Of a stretch of DNA of 64,000 bases, positions 28,807 to 40,749 are shown piece after piece. Below the pieces are notes generated by a model that was not told where the DNA came from, made no database searches, and saw only the letters and a list, made by a program, of their open reading frames with translations. Source of the DNA: an uncultured Prochlorococcus sp. (GTDB taxonomy: Bacteria; Cyanobacteriota; Cyanobacteriia; PCC-6307; Cyanobiaceae); NCBI GenBank assembly GCA_902628235.1, contig CACOMD010000005.1, positions 1 through 64,000 on the forward strand, in the 5' to 3' direction. Positions within the stretch are counted from its first letter, which is position 1; every line of letters starts with the position of its first letter. Both the position numbers and the translations under genes were made by a program.

Positions 28807-29727
28807 TCAATTTAATATTTCAACTTTAAAGTCTAATTCTGTTGCTTCCGTTTCAGACAATTTCCTAGTCCATGCCCCCTGAACAGGGCTATTCCATCTG
28901 AAACCAGCATTTTTAGCCAATGATCTATCCTCATAACTAACTATTGCTTTATACAAATATTTAGGTTCGGTAGCTTTTAGTAAAATTTCTTCAAGATTAT
29001 CAATTTTCTTAAATACCTCTGAAATATAAAAACAGTCAGCTAAAGCCCTATGCAAATTCCACACTGGAATATTAAAACCTAATGCTAGATCTGTGACGGA
29101 TGGTCTACTTTTGATATTTTTTTTAAATGACCAATTTATATCTTCTAAACTACATATCCATTTTTTGTTTAGAAAAGGTAAATTATCTTTCCCGAACCAT
29201 TTCTTATCAAAAGCAGCATTATGAGCAACTATAAAATCACTGGTTTCAACAAGTTTTAAAAAGAATTGAACACCCTCTTTCCAGGGTTGGTTAACATTTG
29301 AAACATCCACAGATATTCCATTAATAAATTCAGCAGCATTTGACTCTACTGGCAATAAAAAAGATAATTGTGAAAGAACCGATTTGAAAGGAACATTAAA
29401 GAGGATACAACCTATCTCAATGACTTCATCATTATTTTCATCTAATCCAGTAGTTTCGGTATCTAATATGAGAATTGATTCAATAGATTTTTTATTGGGA
29501 TGAGTATCAATAATCAAATTATCTGATTGAATTAACCTATTTTTATTAGATATTTTCTTAAAATTTTTGTTAAGGAAATCAAGTTGATCTAAATTATTGT
29601 TACTAAAATTTTCCAACTTTAATGCATAAATTACTAATTTTATATTGACGCATTTAGTAAAAATTTCTTTTAAATTAATATTAATTAAATAATCTAGGAA
29701 AATATTTTTTAACTTCACGATAATCAA
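28807..29727 (-). CDS. DnaQ-family 3'-5' exonuclease (DNA pol III epsilon-like)
   Basis: 'SILILDTETTGLDENNDEVIEIGCILF', 'FIVAHNAAFDKKWF', 'LHRALADCFYISEVF'; true start may be downstream of 29727. Confidence 0.88.
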   Translation of the reverse strand: MIIVKLKNIFLDYLININLKEIFTKCVNIKLVIYALKLENFSNNNLDQLDFLNKNFKKISNKNRLIQSDNLIIDTHPNKKSIESILILDTETTGLDENNDEVIEIGCILFNVPFKSVLSQLSFLLPVESNAAEFINGISVDVSNVNQPWKEGVQFFLKLVETSDFIVAHNAAFDKKWFGKDNLPFLNKKWICSLEDINWSFKKNIKSRPSVTDLALGFNIPVWNLHRALADCFYISEVFKKIDNLEEILLKATEPKYLYKAIVSYEDRSLAKNAGFRWNSPVQGAWTRKLSETEATELDFKVEILN

Positions 29728-29750
29728 ATCCCAGTAAATTTGAAAAGTAA

Positions 29751-30473
29751 ATGATCTTCAAAAAATTCCAATTTAATACAAATTGTTATTGGCCATCAAA
29801 TCCTAAAAAAATTATTGAATTTATTGGTGGAAGTTATTTAGCGACTAGACCTGATTTCACATATAAAAGATTTATTGAAAATTTACTAAAAAAAAATTAT
29901 GCAGTCCATGCATATCGATATATCCCTCAGTTTGATCATCAAGAAATATCTTATAACGCATTAAAAGATTTAAAAAGCTGCAAAAGAAGCCTCTTTAAGA
30001 GACTTAATAAAGAGCTTAAGACAGTAAGAATAGGTCACAGTTTAGGATGTAAAATTCACCTAATAAGTCCAGATGGAGGAAGGAATTGCGAAAAATTTAT
30101 ATCTATAAGTTTTAATAACTTTTCTGCAAATAATTCAATTCCTCTTTTAAAAAATATGTCACAAAAATTTGAATTTAGAAGTGAATTCAGTCCCAGCCCA
30201 AAGAGAACGCTAAAAATTATTAACAATTCATATATCCAGAATAAAAATTTACTGATAAAGTTTGATGATGATAATTTAGATCAAACTGAATCTCTTCTCT
30301 CGACATTAAGACTCAGAGAAAATGACCTTAGCAAAGGATTATTAATGAAAGGTAATCATACTTTAATTGCTAGTGCAGGTTTAAGAGAAGACTTACTTGG
30401 CAAATGGGCTGATGATAATCTAAAGAAAAAAACAATCGAAAAAATTTCTAATTTAATAGATAATTTTACTTAA
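29751..30473 (+). CDS. DUF1350 family protein (alpha/beta-hydrolase-like)
   Basis: '[46 protein letters not shown]', '[12 protein letters not shown]'. Confidence 0.8.
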   Translation: MIFKKFQFNTNCYWPSNPKKIIEFIGGSYLATRPDFTYKRFIENLLKKNYAVHAYRYIPQFDHQEISYNALKDLKSCKRSLFKRLNKELKTVRIGHSLGCKIHLISPDGGRNCEKFISISFNNFSANNSIPLLKNMSQKFEFRSEFSPSPKRTLKIINNSYIQNKNLLIKFDDDNLDQTESLLSTLRLRENDLSKGLLMKGNHTLIASAGLREDLLGKWADDNLKKKTIEKISNLIDNFT

Positions 30474-32452
30474 GTATCTTCTTTCAATTTTTCCAACACT
30501 GAACTATCTTCTAAAGTACTAATATCACCACTTACTTTTTCTCCTGAAGCTAAAGATCGTAAAATTCGTCTCATAATTTTTCCACTTCTAGTCTTCGGAA
30601 GTGAGTCAGAAATGATAATTTTCTCAGGCTTAGCGATTATTCCAATCTCATTAACAACATGCTGCTTTAAGTCATTAATCAAATTTAAAGATTTCTGAAA
30701 ATTTTTCTCTAGAGAAACAAAGGCAACTATAGATTCCCCTTTAATAGTATCTTTTCTACCAACCACTGCAGCTTCTGCAACCGATTCATGACTTACTAAT
30801 GCTGATTCTATTTCCATAGTGCCAAGTCTATGACCAGAAACACTTATAACATCATCAACTCTTCCCATTATCCATAAATACCCATCACTATCAATACGTG
30901 CACCATCTCCTGCGAAATAAACGTAATTTTTATCCTTCAAAGGGAAAAATTCCCAATAATTTTTTTTAAACCTATCTGGGTCACCATGAATAGTTCGCAT
31001 CATTCCTGGCCAAGGTTTCTTAATTATTAAATATCCTCCCTCATTTGAAGTTACTTCTTCACCTTCTTTATTCACAATTGAAACTTCTATACCTGGAAGT
31101 GGAAAAGTAGCTGAGCCAGGCTTAGCATCAACAGCCCCAGGAATAGGACTTACCATTATCCCTCCAGTTTCTGTTTGCCACCAGGTATCAACAATTGGAC
31201 ATTTATCATTACCTATTACATTCTTATACCAAACCCAAGCTTCAGGATTAATAGGTTCTCCCACTGTTCCCAAAAGCCTCAAACTTGAAAGATCATATTT
31301 GTCTGGAATTTCTCGCCCAGACTTCATGAAAGATCTTATAGCAGTTGGAGCAGTATAAAAAATAGATACTTTATATTTTTGAATAACTTCCCAAAAAGCC
31401 CCAAGATTAGAGGCTCTTGGAACTCCTTCATACATTAAAGTTGTAGCTCCATTTGATAAAGGACCGTAAACTATATAGGAATGTCCCGTTATCCAACCTA
31501 CATCAGCAGTACACCAATATATATCGTCATTTTTTATATCAAAAACCCATTTAAAAGTTAAATGTGACCATAAATTATAACCTGCAGTAGTGTGAACTAC
31601 ACCTTTAGGTTTTCCTGTTGAACCTGAAGTATATAGTACAAATAATCTATCTTCACTATTCATTATTTCTGGCTCACACCACTCATCTTGATTTTTCAAC
31701 AATTCATGCCACCACAAATCTCTAGATGGATCCATATAAATTTCTTTTTTGATTCTTTGTACAACAATAACCTTTTCAACTATTTCATTTGCACCAGCTT
31801 CAAGAGCTAAATCGACTGCCTTCTTTAATTGAATTTCTTTATCTTTTCGATAACCGCCATCTGCTGTAATTACAAACTTTGCATTTCCATCAATCAATCT
31901 ATCTTTCAAGGATTCAGAAGAGAAGCCTCCAAAAACGACTGAGTGCTGGGCTCCAATTCTTGCACAAGCAAGCATTGCAAACATAGCTTCAGGTATCATT
32001 GGCATATAAATACAAACCAAATCACCTTTCTTTACTCCTATTGATTTAAGTCCATTAGATGATTTACAAACTTCTTTAAGGAGCTCGCTATAGGTAAATT
32101 TTTTATCATCACCAGGTTCCCCTTGCCATATCAAAGCTGTTTTATCTGCAAGACCATTTTTTATATGCCTATCTAAGCAATTATATGAAATATTAAGTTT
32201 ACCTTCTGGAAACCAGTTAAAAAAAGGAGCATTTTTATCATCTAAAACAGTCTGATATGGCTCAAACCAATCTATTTCAGATTTAGCATAATCGTCCCAA
32301 AATTTTATTGAATCTTTTTTTGCCGCTTGTTTTAAATCAATTAATTCTTTAAAGTTTTTGATTAAAGCATTTTTAGAAAACTCTTTTGATGGAGGGAAAA
32401 TCCTATTTTCTTCAAGAATATTATTTATTGAATTTTTTTTGTTAAGTTTCAT
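30470..32452 (-). CDS. acs: acetyl-CoA synthetase
   Basis: '[22 protein letters not shown]', '[18 protein letters not shown]', '[14 protein letters not shown]'. Confidence 0.97.
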   Translation of the reverse strand: MKLNKKNSINNILEENRIFPPSKEFSKNALIKNFKELIDLKQAAKKDSIKFWDDYAKSEIDWFEPYQTVLDDKNAPFFNWFPEGKLNISYNCLDRHIKNGLADKTALIWQGEPGDDKKFTYSELLKEVCKSSNGLKSIGVKKGDLVCIYMPMIPEAMFAMLACARIGAQHSVVFGGFSSESLKDRLIDGNAKFVITADGGYRKDKEIQLKKAVDLALEAGANEIVEKVIVVQRIKKEIYMDPSRDLWWHELLKNQDEWCEPEIMNSEDRLFVLYTSGSTGKPKGVVHTTAGYNLWSHLTFKWVFDIKNDDIYWCTADVGWITGHSYIVYGPLSNGATTLMYEGVPRASNLGAFWEVIQKYKVSIFYTAPTAIRSFMKSGREIPDKYDLSSLRLLGTVGEPINPEAWVWYKNVIGNDKCPIVDTWWQTETGGIMVSPIPGAVDAKPGSATFPLPGIEVSIVNKEGEEVTSNEGGYLIIKKPWPGMMRTIHGDPDRFKKNYWEFFPLKDKNYVYFAGDGARIDSDGYLWIMGRVDDVISVSGHRLGTMEIESALVSHESVAEAAVVGRKDTIKGESIVAFVSLEKNFQKSLNLINDLKQHVVNEIGIIAKPEKIIISDSLPKTRSGKIMRRILRSLASGEKVSGDISTLEDSSVLEKLKEDT

Positions 32453-32538
32453 TTTTTTTTGTATTAATTAAATTGAAGCAAAAATATTAAAATTTCCAAC
32501 AAAAATTTAACGGTATTTAAATAAATATATTTATTTCT

Positions 32539-33522
32539 CTAGTAAAGACGACTCAATACAAATTCAGGTAATGCCATTAGTGCCCTTTTATACTCTGATT
32601 CAGGTAGCCATAAAATTGCATCTTTTGAATGAGTAGCAAAATCTTCAGCCAATATCCTTGATTTCTTGATGGCACCAGAACTCATAATTATTTCTAATGC
32701 ATCATTTAAATCATCTTTTTCTGCTAATTCTCTATTAATTAAAACGGATAAATTTTTATTCTCCTCTAAGGCATATAAAACTGGAGCTGTTAAATAGCCA
32801 CTTGCAAGATCACTTACGGCTGGTTTTCCTAACTGTTTATCATTTCCTGTGAAATCTAAAATATCATCTACTACTTGAAATGCTAAACCAATATTTTTTC
32901 CAAATTCATAAAGCATCTCCAATTTATCACCACTAATTTCACTTAAAACACCTGCTGCTTTGCAACTATTAGCTATAAGTGATGCTGTTTTGCAATAACT
33001 TTTATTTATATATTTTGAAAAAGTCTGACCAGAATCATATCTATTTAAATTTTGCTTAATTTCTCCCTCAGCTAAATCCATAATCACTCTACTCAATAAT
33101 TTAACTACATCAACGTTATCCAAATTTGCTAAATGCCAACTAGATTGAGCGAACAAAAAATCTCCAGCAAGAACAGCGACCCTCGTATTAAATCTACTAT
33201 GAACTGTCTCAACTCCTCTTCTCATAGAAGATTCATCAACTACATCATCATGAACTAATGATGCTGTATGAATCATCTCAGTTATTTCTGCCAATCTTTT
33301 ATGTTTTGTTGATAAAGAAGAATCAACTGAAATAGCTTTTGAAATTAATAAAACAATGCCTGGTCTTAACCTTTTTCCCCCTGCAGAAAATAAATGCTCT
33401 GCAGCAGCTTGTAATATAGGGTGTCCAGCCCCAATTAAATTTTTCAACTCTAAGACAAGATCTTCAAGATCTTTCTCAACTGGTTGTAATAGCTCTGTTA
33501 CTGTCTTCATATTTACCTCCAC
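32539..33522 (-). CDS. sds: polyprenyl (solanesyl-type) diphosphate synthase
   Basis: 'GGKRLRPGIVLL', 'LVHDDVVDESSMRRGVETVH', 'FQVVDDILDF'. Confidence 0.93.
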   Translation of the reverse strand: MEVNMKTVTELLQPVEKDLEDLVLELKNLIGAGHPILQAAAEHLFSAGGKRLRPGIVLLISKAISVDSSLSTKHKRLAEITEMIHTASLVHDDVVDESSMRRGVETVHSRFNTRVAVLAGDFLFAQSSWHLANLDNVDVVKLLSRVIMDLAEGEIKQNLNRYDSGQTFSKYINKSYCKTASLIANSCKAAGVLSEISGDKLEMLYEFGKNIGLAFQVVDDILDFTGNDKQLGKPAVSDLASGYLTAPVLYALEENKNLSVLINRELAEKDDLNDALEIIMSSGAIKKSRILAEDFATHSKDAILWLPESEYKRALMALPEFVLSRLY

Positions 33523-33537
33523 TACATACTAAAGGAA

Positions 33538-34329
33538 TCATGCCTCTCTCCGTAGGTTAACTAAAGTAATTTTTTTATTAATTTTTAACCAATTTGTCAC
33601 TTTGATAGAAAATTCGTCAATCTTTCCAGTAGCAAAAAATTCTACATTGTCATATTTATTACTATTATAAAATTTTTCTATTGGATTAAAAAATTTATTT
33701 AAGTTATTTATAAGAGCTATTGAAGGATCAATAATTTTTATATCTGACGCTATTTTTTTTCTTAGAATTTCAGCTATCAATGGATAATGACTACATCCTA
33801 GGATTATTTCATTAACATTCTCTTTTATTAAAGGCCTTAAATATAAATCTGCGAGGTAATTTATTTTTTTATAATCAATAGAATTTTTTTCTATTTCAGA
33901 TACAAATTTTGGACATGATTGCTGGAAGACTTTGACTTCTGGATTTATTTTGTTAATAATAATTTTATAAAAAGATGATTTAACAGTTGCAGTTGTTGCG
34001 AGTATGCCAATTGAATTAGATGTAATAGTCTCAGAAACGGAAGTTATTAAATCAAAACAAGGTATCTTTAAAGTATTCTTCACAAGATCTAAAGCACAAG
34101 CATTTGTTGTATTGCAAGCAATTAAAAGTGCATCAAGGTCTTTTTCTTTAAACCAATTTGATATTTGAATTGCGATATTTCTAATCTCAATATCACTTTT
34201 TTCTCCATATGGATTTCTAGCAATATCCGCTAAATAAATAACATCAACATCTGTTCTTGTTGAAAGGAGTGAGTTTAAAACACTAAAGCCTCCAATACCA
34301 CTATCAAATATTCCTAATCTTATTTTCAA
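33538..34329 (-). CDS. murI: glutamate racemase
   Basis: 'LGIFDSGIGGFSVLNSLL', 'IACNTTNACALD', 'ILGCSHYPLI'. Confidence 0.96.
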   Translation of the reverse strand: MKIRLGIFDSGIGGFSVLNSLLSTRTDVDVIYLADIARNPYGEKSDIEIRNIAIQISNWFKEKDLDALLIACNTTNACALDLVKNTLKIPCFDLITSVSETITSNSIGILATTATVKSSFYKIIINKINPEVKVFQQSCPKFVSEIEKNSIDYKKINYLADLYLRPLIKENVNEIILGCSHYPLIAEILRKKIASDIKIIDPSIALINNLNKFFNPIEKFYNSNKYDNVEFFATGKIDEFSIKVTNWLKINKKITLVNLRREA

Positions 34330-35411
34330 CCTACTCTCTTAAAATATTCAAGAATACCTTTAGCTATTGCAAAAGCAACTCTTCTTCTATGAATTTTCTT
34401 TTCAAGCCTTCTTGCATCTAATCTACCCGTAACAAAACCTATCTCTGCAAGAACTGCAGGCATATTAGTTTTTTTAATTACAAAATATCTCCCTCTCCTG
34501 ACTCCTCTATCAGGACTACCTGGAGAAACTTTTAATATCTCTTTTTGTATTTTCTCAGCTAAAAGTCTTCCTTTCCATCCAGAGTAATAAAAAGTCTCAA
34601 TTCCATTTATATTTCTTTTTTTTCCTCTTGAAGCATTTGCGTGAATACTAACGAAAATATCTGAATTTATTTTATTTGCTAGAGCAACCCTAGGGGACAA
34701 ATCTACATCTACCTCTTTATTTCTGGTCATCTTCACACTAATACCTTTTTCCTGGAGCAATTTGGTAACAATCTTTGAGACATCCAAAACAATATCAGTT
34801 TCTTTTAAACCATCTATTCCCACAGCTCCAGAATCTGGACCGCCATGTCCAGGGTCAATAACTACAGAATATTTATTTCTTTTAATATTAGGAAGATCTG
34901 CAATACGCAAATCGATATCTCTTAAGCTTCTTAACTCTTGTTTTTTAGGAAATGAAACAGAAGTTTTTGAGACATTCCCTTCCTTCATTGTCCTAAAAGA
35001 ATTTAGTGGAAAAGAAGTGAGTTTTATTTTCCACTTATTTTCATCTACGCCGATCAACTTTAATTGATAGGGATTAATACTTTTTTGAGGCGCAAATTCA
35101 ATAACTAATCTAGTTATGCCGCTAATAGGCTTTCCTAATCTAATTTCTTTTACAGGTCCATTTCCTTTTATTGTTCTTGGATTAAGTAATTCTCCCTTAA
35201 AATCAACCCAGAACCTATCACCATAGAGTTGATTAGCTTTTTGATAATAAGCTTTTAAATATGCATTTTTTTTGGTTCTCAGTTCTAAAACTCCATTTGA
35301 CTTGAGGGACCAAGCGGCTAGTGCACTAGAAGATGAAACAGGTAGACATGTACTATTTAGAAGAAAAATTAGAGGTAAAAATCTAGTAAAATAACTATTT
35401 ACTTTACCCAT
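34326..35411 (-). CDS. N-acetylmuramoyl-L-alanine amidase with AMIN-like N-terminal region
   Basis: 'VVIDPGHGGPDSGAVGIDGLKETDIVLDVS', 'FVSIHANAS', 'VLAEIGFVTG'. Confidence 0.94.
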   Translation of the reverse strand: MGKVNSYFTRFLPLIFLLNSTCLPVSSSSALAAWSLKSNGVLELRTKKNAYLKAYYQKANQLYGDRFWVDFKGELLNPRTIKGNGPVKEIRLGKPISGITRLVIEFAPQKSINPYQLKLIGVDENKWKIKLTSFPLNSFRTMKEGNVSKTSVSFPKKQELRSLRDIDLRIADLPNIKRNKYSVVIDPGHGGPDSGAVGIDGLKETDIVLDVSKIVTKLLQEKGISVKMTRNKEVDVDLSPRVALANKINSDIFVSIHANASRGKKRNINGIETFYYSGWKGRLLAEKIQKEILKVSPGSPDRGVRRGRYFVIKKTNMPAVLAEIGFVTGRLDARRLEKKIHRRRVAFAIAKGILEYFKRVG

Positions 35412-36238
35412 TATTTTGCAAATATATTTTTTTTTCTATGTTTTAAACTAGGCATTTGTTCTCTAATTTTTTTTACTCTTGCCTTATCAGCAGGTGCAAT
35501 AGCGGCACCTTGAGTTTTACCTGCATCTGAGAGAACAGTCCCCCAAGGATCAATAACCATTGCATGACCGTGACTCTGTCTTCTTCCATAATGAATACCA
35601 GTCTGTGCAGGTGCAACTACGTAAGCAGTATTTTCGATTGCTCTTGCTTGAAGTAGAATTTGCCAATGATCCTTACCTGTAAAAGCAGTGAAAGCAGCAG
35701 GTATCATTAATAATTCTGCTCCGTTGTCCGAGAGATAGCGATAAAGCTCAGGGAATCTTACATCGTAACAAATTGATAATCCAACCTTACATAAACCAGG
35801 GATATCAATAATAGGTGGCTTCTCTTCTCCTGATAAAATAGTTGATGACTCTTTATATAAATTTCCATCAGGTAGATCTACATCAAAAAGATGAATTTTA
35901 TCGTATTGACCGATTATCAAACCATCTTTTCCATATAAAGCAGATCTATTAAGTATATGAGAATTATCTCCTGCAGGGACAGGATATCCACCTCCCAAAA
36001 GAAAAACTTGATATCTTTGCGACATCGTTTTGAGAAAATTAGCGCATTTAACAGATAACTCGCCAGATAATTTAAGTTTTTCAGAATCATCTCCCAAAAA
36101 TGCAAAATTTTCAGGTAACCCTATTAATTCAGCACCTCTTCTTGTCGCTAATTCAATTTGTTCCTCAGCTTCTGCAAAATTAGAATCAACATTAGAAGTA
36201 CTTGTTATTTGTAATGCTGCGACAAGGAAATCAGTCAA
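35411..36238 (-). CDS. nitrilase-family carbon-nitrogen hydrolase
   Basis: 'LIGLPENFAFLGDD', 'YDKIHLFDVDLPDG', 'VGLSICYDVRFPELYR'. Confidence 0.93.
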   Translation of the reverse strand: MTDFLVAALQITSTSNVDSNFAEAEEQIELATRRGAELIGLPENFAFLGDDSEKLKLSGELSVKCANFLKTMSQRYQVFLLGGGYPVPAGDNSHILNRSALYGKDGLIIGQYDKIHLFDVDLPDGNLYKESSTILSGEEKPPIIDIPGLCKVGLSICYDVRFPELYRYLSDNGAELLMIPAAFTAFTGKDHWQILLQARAIENTAYVVAPAQTGIHYGRRQSHGHAMVIDPWGTVLSDAGKTQGAAIAPADKARVKKIREQMPSLKHRKKNIFAK

Positions 36239-36267
36239 TGTTTTAACTCCAGAAATAATAAAATCAT

Positions 36268-37002
36268 TTAAAAGGCTCGAATGACCCCTCTTTCAACTTG
36301 TGTGGGAACAATATCTAAGCAATCAATTTGAGAGCAGCATTTAAAATCATCTTCATAATCTCCAATGCTCGCCAATCTTTTACCATGAGTAGCTGTCTTA
36401 AGACATTTTAATACATCATCTTTCCAAAAGTGCCACAAAGCTAAAGCCGCATTTAATTCATCATTAACAATATTAACTTTTGTGTTGTGAGATTTTATTA
36501 GATAATCAGCAAGTGCACCAGCCGCTAATGAATCCTCTAAGGAATAATTTCCTTCCCATCCACTACCAAGAATTAATATATTACTTTTATTTAAGGAAAT
36601 TATTCTATCTGCAACTGATTTCCTATTTGTTAATGCCATTGGGAAGAGAAATTGACTATTCTCAACTTTTTGAAGAGCTTTTGTACCATTAGTAGTACTC
36701 ATAAATAATCTTTTACCTTCAACAATTTTTTTTGTCACTGTTAAAGGCGAATTACCTAAATCGAATCCATCTATTTTCTTACCACCACGTTCAGCTAACA
36801 TAACCCTTTTTTCAGGAGCCCATTTTAATGCTTTTTCTCTCAACAAATCCAAATCAGCAAAAACCTCTACAGAATCAGCACCATTTTTCAGGGCCCAAGC
36901 GATTGTAGTAGTTGCTCTCAGTACATCAATAACAACTGCTATATCTGTTTTATTTTCTGGAACATCAGAGGCAACGTGATAATAAGTAAGATTTAAATTC
37001 AA
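36268..37002 (-). CDS. comB: 2-phosphosulfolactate phosphatase-like (ComB family)
   Basis: 'AVVIDVLRATTTIAWALKNGA', 'LAERGGKKIDGFDLGNSPL', 'STTNGTKAL'. Confidence 0.9.
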   Translation of the reverse strand: MNLNLTYYHVASDVPENKTDIAVVIDVLRATTTIAWALKNGADSVEVFADLDLLREKALKWAPEKRVMLAERGGKKIDGFDLGNSPLTVTKKIVEGKRLFMSTTNGTKALQKVENSQFLFPMALTNRKSVADRIISLNKSNILILGSGWEGNYSLEDSLAAGALADYLIKSHNTKVNIVNDELNAALALWHFWKDDVLKCLKTATHGKRLASIGDYEDDFKCCSQIDCLDIVPTQVERGVIRAF

Positions 37003-37163
37003 ACTGAAAAACTCAATAAAATAAAAATATTATAAGTAAATAAAAAAGAAATTAAATAGATTTAAATTTATTTAATTTTGCATTGATTACAATAAATTCC
37101 TAAGTACTTAATTGATAATATATAAATTACATTAACTTTTGACTACCTTAAATTCAAAGCATT

Positions 37164-38471
37164 ATGAATAAATATCGAGCAATAGAAGGTGGTGGAAGTT
37201 TGCAAGGCGTTGTTGAAGTCCCTGGAGATAAATCAATATCACATAGAGCTCTAATTTTAGGAAGTATTGCAGAAGGGGTAACAACCATTAGTGGTTTTTT
37301 AAATTCAGAAGACCCAATATCAACCGCAAACTGTCTGAGGAATTTAGGAGTTAAAATTCAAAATATTATTGAAGGAGAGACTTTTGAAGTAATTGGTAGG
37401 GGGCTTGAAGGATATGAAGAACCTAAAGAGATTCTTGACTGTGGAAATTCTGGTACAACAATGCGTTTAATTATGGGGCTATTAGCTGGTCAAAAAGATA
37501 AGAATTTCATTCTAAATGGTGATAACTCTCTTATCGAAAGACCTATGGGAAGAGTCTGCAAGCCTTTAAGAATGATGGGTGGGAAATTATTTGGAAGAGA
37601 AGGGGGAAATAAAGCCCCCATATCAATTTCAGGTACAAACCTTAAAGGTTGCGTAATTGGAACCCCAGTAGCGAGTGCACAAGTTAAGTCTGCTATCCTA
37701 CTCGCAGGATTAACTGCTACAGGGCCAACTTCAGTTATTGAACCAGCCTCATCAAGAGACCATACAGAAAGGATGCTGAACGCCTTTGGCGCAGATATTA
37801 AGATTAGAGGAGAATTAGGTAGAAACGTCGTTATAAATCCAGGCAGATCCTTAAAAGGTCAAAAAATATTAATTCCTGGAGATATAAGTTCAGCCTCTTT
37901 TTGGATGATAGCAGCTTCTATTATTCCAAATTCAAACATTACTATCAAGAATGTAGGACTTAATCCTACAAGAGTTGGAATATTAAAAGTAATGGATATG
38001 ATGGGATGCAATTACAAAATTGATGGAAAATCTACTATAGCTGGAGAAATGATTGGCAACATTCATGTAAAAACAGCCAATGAACTTAAGCCTTTTACAA
38101 TTCGAGGAGATATTCTTCCAAAATTAATTGATGAAATACCCATACTTTCCGTTGCTGCTTGTTTCTGCGAGGGTATTTCACATATTAATGATGCATCTGA
38201 ATTAAGAGTCAAAGAAACAGATCGTCTAAAAGTTATGGCTAGGCAGCTAAAAAAATTTGGAGCAACTATTGAAGAGAAACATGATGGACTAGTAATTAAT
38301 GGTAATTCTAAATTTATTGGTGCAGATGTTGATAGTGAGACAGATCACAGAGTTGCAATGAGTTTAGCTATTGCCGCTTTATTAGCGAAAGGATCCTCTA
38401 AAATATTTAGATATGAAGCCTCTAATGTTTCATATCCAAGATTTTGGAATGATTTGGAATCTTTACTTTAA
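37164..38471 (+). CDS. aroA: 3-phosphoshikimate 1-carboxyvinyltransferase
   Basis: '[20 protein letters not shown]', '[19 protein letters not shown]', '[10 protein letters not shown]'. Confidence 0.97.
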   Translation: MNKYRAIEGGGSLQGVVEVPGDKSISHRALILGSIAEGVTTISGFLNSEDPISTANCLRNLGVKIQNIIEGETFEVIGRGLEGYEEPKEILDCGNSGTTMRLIMGLLAGQKDKNFILNGDNSLIERPMGRVCKPLRMMGGKLFGREGGNKAPISISGTNLKGCVIGTPVASAQVKSAILLAGLTATGPTSVIEPASSRDHTERMLNAFGADIKIRGELGRNVVINPGRSLKGQKILIPGDISSASFWMIAASIIPNSNITIKNVGLNPTRVGILKVMDMMGCNYKIDGKSTIAGEMIGNIHVKTANELKPFTIRGDILPKLIDEIPILSVAACFCEGISHINDASELRVKETDRLKVMARQLKKFGATIEEKHDGLVINGNSKFIGADVDSETDHRVAMSLAIAALLAKGSSKIFRYEASNVSYPRFWNDLESLL

Positions 38472-38481
38472 TTTTTAATAA

Positions 38482-39357
38482 TTGAATAATTTAATTAAGG
38501 TGATTACTAAAGACGGGAGCATGTCTTTGAGAAGTGAAAAATTTAATGAAAATTTTCACAGCATAGCAGGAGCATATTATGAAACAAAAAGTAAATTTAT
38601 TAATCCCTCCATACTTAAAAGATTTCAAAATAAATCAATAAATGTTTTGGATATATGTTTTGGGATTGGATATAATTCAGCTTTGCTTTTTGAAAATCTA
38701 ATAAAAGATTTATCAACTTTAAATTGGTATGGATTAGAGATTGATAAAAGACCATTAGATTATGCTTTAACTGACAAAAAATTTAATAGCTTATGGAACC
38801 CAGAAGTAATTGAAATTCTAACTTCCTTAAATTTAAGAGGTTTTTATAAAAATAAGAAATTTGATTGCGAATTAATAGTAGGAGATGCAAGAAAAGAAAT
38901 ATTAAATTTACCAAAAGGAGTTAATTTTGATTTAATTTTTTTAGATGGTTTTTCGCCTCAAAAATGTCCTGAGATATGGTCTTATGAATTTCTTTCGAAA
39001 TTAAAAAATAAAATTAAATATGAAGGATACTTAATAACATATACTTCATCAGCAGCCGTAAGAAAATCTTTGCAAAATCTAGGTTTTAACTTATTTAAAA
39101 TAATTCCAACTTGTTCAAAAAAAAATCATTGGAGTAATGGAACATTAGCAACTTTTAATAATCAACAAGATAATCCATACATTACTTATTTATCAGAGAT
39201 GGAAATTGAACATCTAAATACAAAGGCATCTATTCCTTATAGAGATCCATCAGGAGAAATGTTATCAAAAGAAATTTTAGAAATCAGGAAAAAAGAGCAA
39301 CAATTTTCTAACCTTTTAGATACAAATCTATGGAGAAAGAAATGGGAGATGGCATAA
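38482..39357 (+). CDS. MnmC-like (tRNA mnm5s2U) methyltransferase-domain protein
   Basis: 'NVLDICFGIGYNSALLFENL', 'LIFLDGFSPQKCPEIWSYEFLSKL', 'YTSSAAVRKSLQNLGF'; track start is TTG, in-frame ATG at 38521. Confidence 0.85.
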   Translation: MNNLIKVITKDGSMSLRSEKFNENFHSIAGAYYETKSKFINPSILKRFQNKSINVLDICFGIGYNSALLFENLIKDLSTLNWYGLEIDKRPLDYALTDKKFNSLWNPEVIEILTSLNLRGFYKNKKFDCELIVGDARKEILNLPKGVNFDLIFLDGFSPQKCPEIWSYEFLSKLKNKIKYEGYLITYTSSAAVRKSLQNLGFNLFKIIPTCSKKNHWSNGTLATFNNQQDNPYITYLSEMEIEHLNTKASIPYRDPSGEMLSKEILEIRKKEQQFSNLLDTNLWRKKWEMA

Positions 39358-39402
39358 ATAACATCTAATAGTTAAATTTATGTAAAAGAAGAAAAAGAAT
39401 TT

Positions 39403-40749
39403 ATGCTAGCTATTGCGATACTTGCCGCAGGGAAAGGCACCAGAATGGCAAGCAATTTACCAAAAGTACTACATAGACTCTCAGGTAAAACTCTTTTAAA
39501 TAGGATTATAAATACTTCTAAAAAACTTAATCCAGACAAAATATTTGTTGTAATTGGTCATAAACCCGAGTTAGTTAAAGAGTCAATATTAAATGATAGA
39601 AAAGTAGAAATAGTTTTACAAGAACCTCAATTAGGTACAGGGCATGCTGTACAGGTATTATCAAAGAAATTTAATAAATTTAAAGGTAACTTACTAATCC
39701 TAAATGGCGATGTCCCACTTATAAAAACAGAATCATTAAAAGAACTATTAAAAGTTCATTCATTGAGGGACGCAGATGTTTCTTTGATTACAACTGAAAA
39801 AGAAAATCCAATTGGATATGGCAGAGTTTTTAAAAAAGATAACTTTATTGAAAAGATTGTAGAGGAAAAAGACTGCAGCTTAAATGAAAAAAAACACAAG
39901 CTAATTAATGCAGGAATATACTGTTTCAATTGGGAAAGGTTAAATAAAATTATAGATAATTTAGAATCAAATAATAATCAAAAAGAATTTTATATTACAG
40001 ATACTATTTCACTTTTAAAGAAAGCAATTTCTTATGAAATTCTTGATGAAGAAGAAATACTAGGAATTAATAATAGGATTGACTTAGCTAAGTGCGAGGA
40101 AATTATGCAAAAAAAAATTAAAAAAAAGCATATGCTAAATGGCGTGACTTTTTTAAATCCAGAGAGCTCATCAGTAAGTGAAGAATCTGAAATTGGAAGA
40201 GATGTGATTATTGAAGCAAATTCTCACATTAGAGGATTTTCCAAAATTTCTGATAATTGCATTATTGGGCCAAATACATTTCTAGAAAACACCTCAATCA
40301 AAAAAAATAGTAAAGTAGTTAATTCGACTATCTTTAATTCTGAAATAATGGATAATGTAAACATAGGTCCTTATAGTCATATAAGACCAGGCTCTACGAT
40401 TTCTTCTAATAGCAAAGTTGGTAATTTCGTCGAAATTAAAAATAGTCATATATCTCAATCAGTAAAAGTAAATCATCTAAGCTATATAGGTGATACCAAT
40501 ATTGGCAAGTTTACAAATGTTGGAGCTGGATCAATTACAGCAAATTATGATGGTACTAAAAAGAATGTCACAAACATAGGTGAATATTGTAGTATTGGCT
40601 CTAATTCAGTTTTAATAGCTCCAATAACTCTTGGGAATGCAGTAACAATTGGTGCTGGATCAGTTATTAATAAAGATGTCAAAAGTGATTCCTTAGCTAT
40701 CTCCAGAGTAAAACAATTAAATATAAAGAACTGGAAAAAATTTAATTGA
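39403..40749 (+). CDS. glmU: bifunctional UDP-GlcNAc pyrophosphorylase / GlcN-1-P acetyltransferase
   Basis: '[30 protein letters not shown]', 'VQVLSKKF', C-terminal hexapeptide-repeat region. Confidence 0.97.
   Translation: MLAIAILAAGKGTRMASNLPKVLHRLSGKTLLNRIINTSKKLNPDKIFVVIGHKPELVKESILNDRKVEIVLQEPQLGTGHAVQVLSKKFNKFKGNLLILNGDVPLIKTESLKELLKVHSLRDADVSLITTEKENPIGYGRVFKKDNFIEKIVEEKDCSLNEKKHKLINAGIYCFNWERLNKIIDNLESNNNQKEFYITDTISLLKKAISYEILDEEEILGINNRIDLAKCEEIMQKKIKKKHMLNGVTFLNPESSSVSEESEIGRDVIIEANSHIRGFSKISDNCIIGPNTFLENTSIKKNSKVVNSTIFNSEIMDNVNIGPYSHIRPGSTISSNSKVGNFVEIKNSHISQSVKVNHLSYIGDTNIGKFTNVGAGSITANYDGTKKNVTNIGEYCSIGSNSVLIAPITLGNAVTIGAGSVINKDVKSDSLAISRVKQLNIKNWKKFN

Noticed and set aside
34762-35067. 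Plus-strand ORF antisense to the amidase
   Set aside because: Shadow ORF of a well-supported gene.
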